Shown: in pieces, positions 27,005-35,279 of the stretch
Layout of the letters: each line of letters opens with the position of its first letter
How positions within the stretch are numbered: the stretch's first letter is position 1
The notes under the pieces: generated by a model
What the model was told of the DNA's origin: nothing
What the model saw: the letters and a program-made list of their open reading frames with translations, nothing else
Database searches by the model: none
Program-made: the position numbers and the translations under genes
Assembly (NCBI GenBank): GCA_964615935.1
Contig: CAZTTG010000030.1
Location: 1-64,000 of the forward strand
DNA: 64,000 nucleotides
Reading direction: 5' to 3'
Source: CAZTTG01 sp964615935
GTDB lineage: Bacteria > Planctomycetota > UBA1135 > GCA-002686595

Positions 27005-28533
27005 CGCCCCGCCGCCTCCACCCGCCAGCCGAAGCCCAGGGACTCGAAGCGGGCCCGGGAGTCCTCGGTCTCGATGGCGTCGAGCAGGCGGCGCATGAGG
27101 TGCGGGTGATCGCTGCCGCGCCCGACGGCATAGGGCTGGTGGGCCAGGGCCGAGGCGTCCTCGATCGCGACGATGTCGAGATCGTCGAGCACGTGGGCCG
27201 CGTTGCTCCGGTAGACCACCACCGCGTCCAGCGAGCCGGTATGGATCTGGTTGACCAGGAAGTCGCCGGTGGGGCTCTCCACCGCGAGGTTGCCGCTCGC
27301 GTCGAGGTCCGCGGCGCAGCCCAGGCGCTCCAGGAGCCGGCGGGTGAGGGCCCCCAGCGCCGACTTCTCGGGGTGGGCCAGGCCCACGCGCAGGCCGGGC
27401 CGCGCGAGGTCGGCGAGGCTCGCGACCCCCTTCGGGTTGCCCCCCGCGACCAGGATCACCATGCGGTTCTCCGAGACCAGCTCGGGCGCCGCGAAGAGGT
27501 CGGCCACCAGGTCCATGAAGGAGCTGTCGCAGGAGAAGTAGGCGTCCGGCCGTTCGCCGGCGCGCATCTGCGAGACCAGGATGCCGCAGCCGTTGTAGAC
27601 GCGGGTGACGCGCACGCCCTCGCGCTCCTCGAAGGCCGTCACGGTGCGGTCGATGGCGTCGCTGAGCATGGCCCCGCTCATGAGCAGGAGCTCGGGCGAG
27701 GGGTCCCAGAGGTCGCCCTCCACCGGCGGGTAGCCCAGGCGGGCGAAGTGCGCCAGGCCCGCATCGCGCGCGGCGAGGAAGCGCGCGAAGCGCAGGGCCT
27801 CGGTGGGGTGCGAGCTGCTCTCGAGGACCCCCAGGGCGATGGACCGCGGGGCGGCCTCGAGGGGAGGTACCCGCACGCAGTCGATCCCCGCGAACTGGGC
27901 CGCGGTCGCGTCCCAGATCAGGGCGGCGTCGAGGGCGCCCAGCTCGAGGTCGCCCGCCAGCTCGGTCACCGTGGGCTTGAGCACCTTGGCGTTCGCGCGC
28001 ACGGCGTCCCACAGCCCCTCACTCGCGAGGACGTCGCGCGCGATCCGGCCCGCCGCGGCCGCCTCGGGCTCGGCCAGGCCCACGGCCAGGTCCGCGCGGC
28101 GAAGATCGGCGAGGGAGGCGACGCCCCGCGGGTTGCCGGCCGCCACGCCGATGACCGGGCGCATGGTGGCGACCGACAGGACCTCGGCCACCAGCCCCTT
28201 CCCGCGCGCCAACTCGATGTAGGAGTCGTCGCCGGGCAGGTAGAGGTCGCCGCGGCGGACCACCTCGAGCTGGCCCAGGAGGGTGCCCGAGCCGCCGTAC
28301 TGCAGGTCGACCTCGACGCCGTAGAGCTCGCGGTACTCGCGGGCGGCGGCCTCCACTGGAGGCTTCAGGCCGGCCGCGCAGAAGAGGCTCAGCCGATCGG
28401 CGGAATCGCCCGGCGAGGGGGGGCTGCCGGTGAGGAAGAGCCAGCCCGCGAGGGCGGCGAAGAGGAGGACCGTCGCGAGGGTCACGGCCCCGGCGGGGGA
28501 GATGCGGCCGCTCTCCGACGACCCCGGCCTCAT
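27001..28533 (-). CDS. Substrate-binding protein with two fused SBP (ModA-like) domains
   Basis: This 510-residue protein has an N-terminal hydrophobic anchor (about 16-35) with no evident lipobox. Two periplasmic-binding-protein domains follow, at about 47-270 and 281-505. Both look like family-11 (ModA/WtpA) proteins. Internal duplication is visible as GNPRGVASLADL at 133-144 and GNPKGVASLADL at the matching place in the second half, and as LYLPGDDSYIE versus AYFSCDSSFMD. ModA proteins normally have a single domain, so the tandem form is unusual. It is coupled to the permease by a 4-base overlap. Confidence 0.82.
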   Translation of the reverse strand: MRPGSSESGRISPAGAVTLATVLLFAALAGWLFLTGSPPSPGDSADRLSLFCAAGLKPPVEAAAREYRELYGVEVDLQYGGSGTLLGQLEVVRRGDLYLPGDDSYIELARGKGLVAEVLSVATMRPVIGVAAGNPRGVASLADLRRADLAVGLAEPEAAAAGRIARDVLASEGLWDAVRANAKVLKPTVTELAGDLELGALDAALIWDATAAQFAGIDCVRVPPLEAAPRSIALGVLESSSHPTEALRFARFLAARDAGLAHFARLGYPPVEGDLWDPSPELLLMSGAMLSDAIDRTVTAFEEREGVRVTRVYNGCGILVSQMRAGERPDAYFSCDSSFMDLVADLFAAPELVSENRMVILVAGGNPKGVASLADLARPGLRVGLAHPEKSALGALTRRLLERLGCAADLDASGNLAVESPTGDFLVNQIHTGSLDAVVVYRSNAAHVLDDLDIVAIEDASALAHQPYAVGRGSDHPHLMRRLLDAIETEDSRARFESLGFGWRVEAAGR

Positions 28534-29183
28534 GCGCCCTCCAGGAGGCGCCCCTCCTCGAGGTGGAGGACGCGGTCCGCGCGCTGCTGCGCGCGGCCGC
28601 CGTGGGTGACGAGCAGCACCGTGCCGCCCGCGCGGTGGAAGGTGGAGAGCAGGTCCAGGACCGCCTCGGCGTTCTCCGGATCGAGGTTCCCGGTGGGCTC
28701 GTCCGCCAGCACGATCGAGGGGCCGGGGCAGAGGGCGCGCGCGATGGCCGCGCGCTGCTGCTCGCCGGTGGAGAGCTCGGCCGGGCGGTGATCGGCGCGG
28801 GGGAGCAGGCCGACCTCCTCGAGCAGCCCGCGGGGGTCGCGCCCACCGCTCGATCGGCCGGCGGCGAGGCGCACGTTCTCCTCCACAGTGAGGTAGGGCA
28901 CGAGGTGGAAGAGCTGGAACACGAAGCCCACGTGCTTCGCACGGAAGGCGGCGCGCTCACGCGAGGAGAGGGCGTAGATGTCGGTGCCGTCGAGCGCCAC
29001 CCGACCGCTCGCCGGGCCCAGCATCCCGCCCGCGGCGAGCAGCAGCGTGGTCTTGCCGCTCCCGCTGGGGCCGCGCAGGCAGACGTACTCGCCGCGCTCC
29101 ACCTCCAGCCGCACGCCCTCGAGGGCGACCGTACGGCGCGAGCCCCGGCGGAAGGTGTGGCCCACGTCTTCCAGGCGGATCAT
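28530..29183 (-). CDS. ABC transporter ATP-binding protein, LolD/MacB type
   Basis: This 217-residue ATPase carries Walker A GPSGSGKTT, the LSTGEQQRAAIARAL signature, Walker B IVLADEP followed by TGNLDPEN, and an H-loop in LVTHGGRAQ. TGNLD after the Walker B is typical of the LolD/MacB/FtsE-like group that works with FtsX-type permeases rather than importers. The permease of that type is directly upstream. Its start is 4 bases after the permease stop, and its own stop overlaps the tandem binding-protein start. It probably powers a mechanotransmission or extrusion complex rather than uptake. Confidence 0.88.
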   Translation of the reverse strand: MIRLEDVGHTFRRGSRRTVALEGVRLEVERGEYVCLRGPSGSGKTTLLLAAGGMLGPASGRVALDGTDIYALSSRERAAFRAKHVGFVFQLFHLVPYLTVEENVRLAAGRSSGGRDPRGLLEEVGLLPRADHRPAELSTGEQQRAAIARALCPGPSIVLADEPTGNLDPENAEAVLDLLSTFHRAGGTVLLVTHGGRAQQRADRVLHLEEGRLLEGA

Positions 29184-29187
29184 GGCG

Positions 29188-30336
29188 TCAGCCCTCGGCG
29201 CGCAGGCAGCGCGCGGGGTCCTCGGTGGTGGCGAGAAGCGCCGGGATCAGGCTGACCAGGGCGGTGAAGAGCGGGGTCAGCACCAGGGCCTGGCCCAGGA
29301 GCGTCCAGGAGGGCCGGATGCTCTTGGCCGTGGTCTGGAAGATCTCCGGCCCGTGCTCGAGGGCCAGGGCGGTGCCCGCGAGGAAGCCCAGCAGCGCTCC
29401 GAGGACCCCGATCAGGACCGCCTTGCCCAGGAAGAGCGCCGCGATGCGGCCCGAGCCGTGGCCCAGGGCGCGCAGGATGCCGATCTCGCCCCTGCGCTCG
29501 CGCGCGTTGAGCAGCGCCAGGAAGCCGATGGAAGCGGCGCAGGCGACCAGCACGGCGGGCATGATCAGGGCGAACCAGCCCTGCGCCATGCGCCGCTGCT
29601 TCTGGCGCGCCTCGGCCACGGCCTGTAGGCGGATCACCTTGCCGTCGGGGATCACCTCCTCGAGCTGCGAGCGCAGCCGCTCTCGCGAGTCCACCGCCGG
29701 GTCGCCGCAGAAGCAGTCCAGGGCCTTGACCTCGTTGATGCGGCCCTCGAGGCCCAGGAGCGACTGCGCGTCGGTGAGCGCGGCCCACACCCGCGCGTCG
29801 TCGCCGGTGCCGGTCTCGACCAGGCAGCGCTCGACGCGGAACTCCCGGCCGAGCAGGCGCACCGCCTGCCCCTCCTCGAGGCCCAGGCGCCGCGCCGGCT
29901 CCCAGCCCACGTGCAGGCTGCCGGTCTCGACCTCGAAGAGCATCGAGCCCTGCTTCTTCCCGCGCGGCGAGACCTCGGTGGCGATGCCGGTGAGCAGCAC
30001 GGGCGCGCCCTCCCAGTCCACCCGCCGCTGCAGCATGGCGATCAGGTGGTTGAAGGAGAGGTCGCCCCGCTCGGCGAAGCGCGCCACGCCCTCGTCCGAG
30101 AGGGTGAGCTCGGAGTAGCCGTCCCGCCAGAAGCGCTCCATGTCGGTCTCGCGGGGGATGATGCGCAGGTTGTAGCCCATGTCGCGCATCAAGACGCGCG
30201 TCTCGCGGCCGGCCGCCTCGCCCGTGGTGAAGAAGGCCACCGGCAGGGCCACGGCGAAGCTCGCGGCGACGAGCGCGAGGATCGTCTGCAGCCGGCGGTG
30301 CACCGCCTCACGGGCGATCAGGAGCGCAACCTTCAT
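29188..30336 (-). CDS. FtsX/MacB-like ABC permease
   Basis: This 382-residue protein has one N-terminal membrane helix (about 18-38), a 200-residue periplasmic domain and three C-terminal helices (about 255-370). This is the FtsX/MacB/LolC topology. The segment RERRGEIGILRALGHGSGRI is the characteristic cytoplasmic loop of the family. The periplasmic part contains FCGDP and a Cys at VERCLVETG. It is coupled by ATGA to the gene upstream and sits 4 bases before its ATPase. The cargo is unknown. Confidence 0.85.
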   Translation of the reverse strand: MKVALLIAREAVHRRLQTILALVAASFAVALPVAFFTTGEAAGRETRVLMRDMGYNLRIIPRETDMERFWRDGYSELTLSDEGVARFAERGDLSFNHLIAMLQRRVDWEGAPVLLTGIATEVSPRGKKQGSMLFEVETGSLHVGWEPARRLGLEEGQAVRLLGREFRVERCLVETGTGDDARVWAALTDAQSLLGLEGRINEVKALDCFCGDPAVDSRERLRSQLEEVIPDGKVIRLQAVAEARQKQRRMAQGWFALIMPAVLVACAASIGFLALLNARERRGEIGILRALGHGSGRIAALFLGKAVLIGVLGALLGFLAGTALALEHGPEIFQTTAKSIRPSWTLLGQALVLTPLFTALVSLIPALLATTEDPARCLRAEG

Positions 30337-31538
30337 GTGCACCGCGCGCGAATCAGGATCAGGAAGCCGCCGAAGAGGATCACGGCGCCCAGGGCGGCGA
30401 GGGTCCAGAGGGAGGAGCGCACGGGCGAGGGTTCCTCCGATGGCAGGGTTGCGGCCTCCTCGCTTCCCCGCTCGACGGGGGGCTCGACGCCGGTCTCGGC
30501 GGCGATCGCTTCCGCGGTCTCCCCATCTCCTGCGGGCGGGCCCGGCTCCTCGCTCTCCTCGCTGTACGAGAGCAGGAGCTCCTCGAGCAGCATGTCCCCG
30601 CTCGGATTCGCCGGCGAGGCCCCGGGCCCGCGCGCGAGGATGCCGCTGATCTCCGCCAGCACCCCGGGGCTCTGCGGATCGAAGCCCAGCTCGCGGGTCG
30701 CGCGGCGGGAGGCGGCGGCGTCCCAGCGCATCGGCAGCCGCGCGCCGCGCATCCACGAGCGGTCCAGGTCGCACTCGCAGTCGGCGCCCACCAGCGAGAG
30801 GATGCCGAAGACACTGCCGGGGCTGATGGCGTCGCCCACGAGCACCTCGCCCGCGCACCGGCCGCGGCCCATGATGGCTGCCAGGGCGGGCCGCTCCCCG
30901 GCATCCGCCTCCAGGCCCAGGCTCCACACGAGGACGCGCTCGGCATCGCGATCCTCGACGGCCAGGCGCAGGAGGCGCGGCGGCTCGCCCACCTCCTTGG
31001 GCATCCGGTCGTAGACCGCGGCCAGGCGATCGAGGGCCGCCTCGGCGGCCTGCGTCGCGGCGCGGTTGCGCGCCTCGTCGGTGCCCTCGACCAGGATCAG
31101 CGCGCAGAAGAGCTCGGGCAGGGACTCCCGCATCTCCCGGCGCAGGGGCGAGTCGGCCGCGGATCGCAGGAGGCTCTCCATGCCCTCGGGGCCATGCAGC
31201 CCGCCGGAGCAGGGGAGCGCGAGCGGTCGCAGCCGTGGGCCGCTCAGCACGAGGCAGGGGAAGGGCGGGAGCTCGAGCTCCTCGGCCCACCTCATCGATG
31301 CCTCGCTCCCCTCGGGATCGACCACCTCGAGCCGGACGTTCGAATCCGCGAAGAGACTCGCGCCCGCCTCGCGCGCCGCCTCCGTCAGGCCGGGCGCGGA
31401 CCGCTCGGAGACGCAGGCGCGCAGGCGGTAGCCCTCGTCCCCCAGGTCGCAGTAGGCCACGTCGCGCACCGTGAAGCGGCACGGGAGCGCGCTGCAGAGG
31501 GCGGCCAGGAGGGCGCAGAGGAGCGAGGGGCCGGGCAT
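30333..31538 (-). CDS. Membrane-anchored secreted protein, possibly thioredoxin-like
   Basis: This 401-residue protein heads the operon. It has a signal peptide (PSLLCALLAALCSALPC) and a C-terminal single membrane helix (about 376-395) ending in basic residues. Its extracytoplasmic part has two halves. The first includes LPPFPCLVLSGP, which resembles the cis-Pro strand of thioredoxin folds but lacks a CxxC pair. A Glu/Pro-rich linker precedes the anchor. ATG at 31538 was chosen because it directly begins the signal peptide; an upstream start adds only Arg/Gly-rich sequence. Function is not recognised. Its location suggests a partner of the FtsX-type transporter. Confidence 0.6.
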   Translation of the reverse strand: MPGPSLLCALLAALCSALPCRFTVRDVAYCDLGDEGYRLRACVSERSAPGLTEAAREAGASLFADSNVRLEVVDPEGSEASMRWAEELELPPFPCLVLSGPRLRPLALPCSGGLHGPEGMESLLRSAADSPLRREMRESLPELFCALILVEGTDEARNRAATQAAEAALDRLAAVYDRMPKEVGEPPRLLRLAVEDRDAERVLVWSLGLEADAGERPALAAIMGRGRCAGEVLVGDAISPGSVFGILSLVGADCECDLDRSWMRGARLPMRWDAAASRRATRELGFDPQSPGVLAEISGILARGPGASPANPSGDMLLEELLLSYSEESEEPGPPAGDGETAEAIAAETGVEPPVERGSEEAATLPSEEPSPVRSSLWTLAALGAVILFGGFLILIRARCT

Positions 31539-31623
31539 GGCGGAGGGCCATGCTACCCGCCCCCCTCCCGGCCCGCCACGTCGGCGCCTGTACGCGAAGC
31601 GGCGGCCCTCGTGTGGTGATGCC

Positions 31624-32796
31624 ATGCGCGCCGCAGCCCGCTACGCGATCCTGGTCCTGCTCCTCTCCCCCTGGGCCGCCGCCGACGAGCTGAAGACGAC
31701 CGTCGAGCTCTCCGTCCGGGCTCCGGCCGACCAGCCCCTGGCCGGGCAGGTCGACCTCGGGATCACGGGCGTGTCCGAGCCGCTGCGAGGCGTGGTGAGC
31801 CTCCGCCTCTTCCCCACGGCCAAGGGTCGGGAGCACGAGCGCATTCCCCCCCGGACGACGAGCTTCGAGGTCGCGCAGGACGGCGAGCGGTCCGTCGTGC
31901 TCGGCCGGGACCTGGTCTTCGACCCGAGCGAGCTCGCGGCCGGCGAGTACCGCGCCGTGGTCGAGGTCGTGCTGCGGGGCATGGACTCGTGGGCGATGGC
32001 GCAGGACGAGGCGCTCGTCGAGCTCGGGGCCGAGCCGCCCGAGCCCGCGCCGAAGCCCGAACCCAAGCCGAAGGACCCTCCGCCCCCTCCGGCGGGGGAG
32101 CGAGATCCCCTCGCGGGCCTGAGCCTGCGCGACGGGCCGGACGGGATTGAGGTCCTCGCAGTCGAGGGCCGCCCTCGAGGCGAGCTCGACCTGCGGAAGG
32201 GCGACCTGATCGTGTTCGCCATCCTCCCCGACGAGGACGCGACCGAGGTGGAGCTCCACTCGGTGAAGGAGCTCCGCAAGCACCTCGGCGGGCTGCGCGG
32301 CGGCGCCGAGCTCTGCCTCGGCCTGGTGCGCGGCGAGGAGGTGCTCGTCATCCCCCTGGTGGAGGAGGAGTGGGAGGTGGACGAGCCCGAGAGCGATGCG
32401 TCGGCGCTCGAGGATCTCCTCGCGCGCCTCCGCTCGAAGGACCCCGAGGAGCGCGCCAAGGCCGTGGAGGAGATCGGGACCCTCGATGCCACCGCCCTCC
32501 CGGTCGTGCCCGCTCTCGCCGCCGCGCTGGCCGATCGCTCGGCCATCGTCCGGGCGGCCGCCGCCTCCACCCTGCGCGAGATCGGACCCGCGCCGGGGCT
32601 GACCAAGACGGTCCCCGCGCTCCTGCGCGCGCTCGAGGACGGGGAGGCGGACGTGCGCCTGGAGGTGGTGCGGACCCTGATGGAGGTCGCCGCGCTCTCC
32701 GAGCGGGAGGACCAGCGGCGGATCGGGCGCGCCCTGCACGAGGCGGCGACGAGCGATCCGGATCCGCGCGTGCGCGCGGCCGCTGCGGACGGCTAG
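31624..32796 (+). CDS. Secreted PDZ-like/HEAT-repeat protein
   Basis: This 390-residue protein has a signal peptide (MRAAARYAILVLLLSPWAAA), a beta-rich domain to about 135, a Pro/Glu/Lys linker (PKPEPKPKDPPPPP), a PDZ-like part at about 155-245 and HEAT/armadillo repeats from about 260 to the end (RSKDPEERAKAVEEIG; VRAAAASTLREIG). HEAT repeats serve as protein-binding scaffolds. The ATG at 31624 follows GTGTGGTGATGCC and starts the signal peptide; the longer in-frame start at 31471 adds no recognisable sequence. It is divergent from the ABC operon by 85 bases, and its TAG stop shares CTAG with the kinase gene. Confidence 0.7.
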   Translation: MRAAARYAILVLLLSPWAAADELKTTVELSVRAPADQPLAGQVDLGITGVSEPLRGVVSLRLFPTAKGREHERIPPRTTSFEVAQDGERSVVLGRDLVFDPSELAAGEYRAVVEVVLRGMDSWAMAQDEALVELGAEPPEPAPKPEPKPKDPPPPPAGERDPLAGLSLRDGPDGIEVLAVEGRPRGELDLRKGDLIVFAILPDEDATEVELHSVKELRKHLGGLRGGAELCLGLVRGEEVLVIPLVEEEWEVDEPESDASALEDLLARLRSKDPEERAKAVEEIGTLDATALPVVPALAAALADRSAIVRAAAASTLREIGPAPGLTKTVPALLRALEDGEADVRLEVVRTLMEVAALSEREDQRRIGRALHEAATSDPDPRVRAAAADG

Positions 32797-35276
32797 GCGG
32801 CCCGGGCCGCGGGCCGCCCCGGCAGCGGCCCCCATCGCGGCATCGGAGAGAGCTCCGGCTCGACCCACCCGACGCCCTTCACCTTGGCGTCGGACGGGAA
32901 GCCGTTGCGGTCCGCGTTCCACCTCTTGACGCGATCCTCCAGCTTGTCGATGCGGCCGCGCATGACCCCGAAGGCCTCGGTGGCCGCCTTGTTGGCCAGG
33001 ATCGCGTCATCCGGGTAGAGCTGGTGCATGGCCTGCTGGAGGCGGTCGCGGACCTCGTCCTCCCGTTCGGCGAAGACCTTGCGGGCCCGCGCGAAGGCGG
33101 GCTCGAGGTCCTGGTGGACGAGGGACTGCTCGAGCATCTTGTGGTTCTTGGAGATCTGGTTGGGGCGGTGCTTCCACCAGTGCTCGACGATCCAGCCCTC
33201 CATCATTTCCTGCATGCCCTCACCCATGTCGTCGGGCCAGCGCATGAGCTGGCCCTGCCCGCAGTCCACCGTCACCAGCTTGCCGTCCAGGAGCATGTAG
33301 TTCCCCAGGTGGCGGTCGTAGTCCCCGAGCAGCATGCTGAAGACGCGGTGCTCGGCGTACTGGTCCTTGAGCGCGAGCAGCCGCCCGATGCCCTCCTTCT
33401 CGAGGTCGCTCCCGGCCACCCAGGGCTGGAGCAGGTCGCCCGCCATCCGGCCGTTGGCATCCCGCGTGACTCGACCGACGGTAGGCGGGACAGAGACGCC
33501 GAAGAGGTCCGCGAGCTTCGAGGCGGCGAGCTCCGAGCGCATCATCTTCTCGACGGCCAGCTCCGCCTGCTCGGCCGTGAGGTTCTGCTTGGCCATGAGG
33601 TTCGCCACGGAGATGCGCTTGAGGGCGTAGCTCTGCTCGCCGAGCACGATCGGATAGACGTCGTTCAGGCTGCCCCCCAGGGGTTTGATGTGCTCCGTCT
33701 GCCGGGAGGCGGTCTCGATCATCTCGCGCGAGGGGCGGCCATAGGTCTGCCAGGGGATGATGTCGGTGGCGTGCTTCGGAAGGAGCTTGCCGTTCCGGAT
33801 GGCCTCCTCCATGACGTGCAGCTTCTTGAGCACGGCCTCCGCGCCCTCGAGGCTCCCGTGCTCGATCCCGTGCGTGGCGATGGCCGCCCGGTACTGCTTG
33901 GCCGCGCCGTCGAAGTCCCCCTGCAGGCGCAGGAAGTCCGCGTCCGCGATGAGGTCCCTCGAGGTCCCGTCGCCGGGGTCCTTGCGCCAGGCGAGATCGA
34001 CGATGTCGTCGATGGCGACCTTGAACGCCTTGGCGATCTTGTTCTTGGCGAGCCAGGCGACCGCCTTGTCGAGGTTCGCCTTCACCCACTGCAGGCGCCC
34101 GAACTGGCCCTCGACGGGCTCTCCCATGGCCGAGGCGGCCTTGGCCCAGCGGCGGGCCGCCTCGGTGTCGCCGGCCTCGAGCGCGACCATGGCCTCGTGC
34201 GCCGCGTAGCGCTGGTTGTCGAGGTGGTTCTGGCCGGGGTGGTAGTCGGAGCCCGGGACCGAGAGATCGACGGCCGTGTCGGCGTCGGGGTCTACGGGGA
34301 CCTCCGTCTTCGGCTTCTTCTTCGGAGGGGTGGTGGGCGTCGGGGGAGCCGTCTGCGTCCGGGGCGGACCCTGCTTCTTCAGGTCCTTGATGCGCCTGGG
34401 GTCGAGCCTCTGCTCCCGGAGCACCTCCTGCATCTCCACTAGGTGCTTGCGCGTCTTGACCATCTCGCGCTCGTAGTAGGCCACCTCCCGGCCGTAGCGC
34501 TTGGCCAGCCTCGCGACCATCGCCTCCGTCGTCCTCGCCCGGCGCATGAGGGTGACCATGAGCGTGGGGTCCCACATGAATGTGTAGACCACCGCCTCGG
34601 CCGCGGCCGCGACGTGCGGCCCGCCGTACTCGTGGGCGACCTGCACGATGCCGTAGCCCAGCGCGATGTCGGCGAGCAGGGGCGAGGCGGCCCAGGTCGC
34701 CTTCCACACCAGCCCGCCCGAGGCGTGCACCAGCTCCAGCTGCTGGTGGAGGCGCAGCCCGACCTTCGAGGTGGCCAGGCCGGCGAGCGCGCTCTCCCAG
34801 CCGATCGCGGCCGCCAGGATCTCCTGGCCGGTGCGGACCTCCTTCCCGAGCATCTGCGCCGCCTTGAGCGCGTTGGTCGCCTCGCTGAAGCCCCAGGGCC
34901 GCCACGACAGCGGCACCAGCTTCCCGCCGATCGTGCCCACGGACATGGGCAGCAGGAGCATGGCCTGGTTCTTGACGCTGAAGAGGTCGAAGCGGTACTC
35001 CCAGGCGTCGGCCAGGGACTCGCTGATGTCCACCGATTCGAGGTCGAAGGACGCCTCCGCCAGCTCCATCTCGAACACCCGCTCGTTGCCCGCGACGAGA
35101 GCCCGCACCTCCGGCAGCGCGAGGGCGGCGCGGATCTGGGCGCCCAGCGCCCGGTAGTCCTCGTCCGTGTAGACCCTCCCGGCCCGCTCGAGGTGGAGGG
35201 TCCGGCGGAGCTCGTCCACGGAGAGGCCGGCGTCCATCTCCTCGAGCGTGGTGTCCCGCCCGGCGAGGGCCTCCAT
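32793..35276 (-). CDS. PI3/PI4-kinase-like protein kinase domain protein
   Basis: This 827-residue frame ends in a kinase domain of the PI3K/PI4K-like class. A probable ATP-binding Lys is at about 553 (SYALKRISV), and the catalytic loop GDYDRHLGNYM at 651-661 is followed by VTVDCG with Asp671 as the metal-binding residue. This D-R-H-x-x-N...D-x-G order fits PI3K/PI4K-like kinases. The N-terminal 270 residues contain two hydrophobic stretches, then a coiled coil (about 255-300), a Pro/Lys-rich linker and TPR-like helices. There is no signal peptide. The ORF begins 3 bases after, and in frame with, the amber stop of the secreted-protein gene, and no ribosome site is seen before its ATG. Confidence 0.65.
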   Translation of the reverse strand: MEALAGRDTTLEEMDAGLSVDELRRTLHLERAGRVYTDEDYRALGAQIRAALALPEVRALVAGNERVFEMELAEASFDLESVDISESLADAWEYRFDLFSVKNQAMLLLPMSVGTIGGKLVPLSWRPWGFSEATNALKAAQMLGKEVRTGQEILAAAIGWESALAGLATSKVGLRLHQQLELVHASGGLVWKATWAASPLLADIALGYGIVQVAHEYGGPHVAAAAEAVVYTFMWDPTLMVTLMRRARTTEAMVARLAKRYGREVAYYEREMVKTRKHLVEMQEVLREQRLDPRRIKDLKKQGPPRTQTAPPTPTTPPKKKPKTEVPVDPDADTAVDLSVPGSDYHPGQNHLDNQRYAAHEAMVALEAGDTEAARRWAKAASAMGEPVEGQFGRLQWVKANLDKAVAWLAKNKIAKAFKVAIDDIVDLAWRKDPGDGTSRDLIADADFLRLQGDFDGAAKQYRAAIATHGIEHGSLEGAEAVLKKLHVMEEAIRNGKLLPKHATDIIPWQTYGRPSREMIETASRQTEHIKPLGGSLNDVYPIVLGEQSYALKRISVANLMAKQNLTAEQAELAVEKMMRSELAASKLADLFGVSVPPTVGRVTRDANGRMAGDLLQPWVAGSDLEKEGIGRLLALKDQYAEHRVFSMLLGDYDRHLGNYMLLDGKLVTVDCGQGQLMRWPDDMGEGMQEMMEGWIVEHWWKHRPNQISKNHKMLEQSLVHQDLEPAFARARKVFAEREDEVRDRLQQAMHQLYPDDAILANKAATEAFGVMRGRIDKLEDRVKRWNADRNGFPSDAKVKGVGWVEPELSPMPRWGPLPGRPAARAA

Positions 35277-35279
35277 CGC

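Noticed and set aside
30400..32922. Upstream extension of the FtsX-like permease frame to 32922
   Set aside because: Beyond the ATG at 30336 the sequence is low-complexity and lies antisense to the HEAT-repeat gene.
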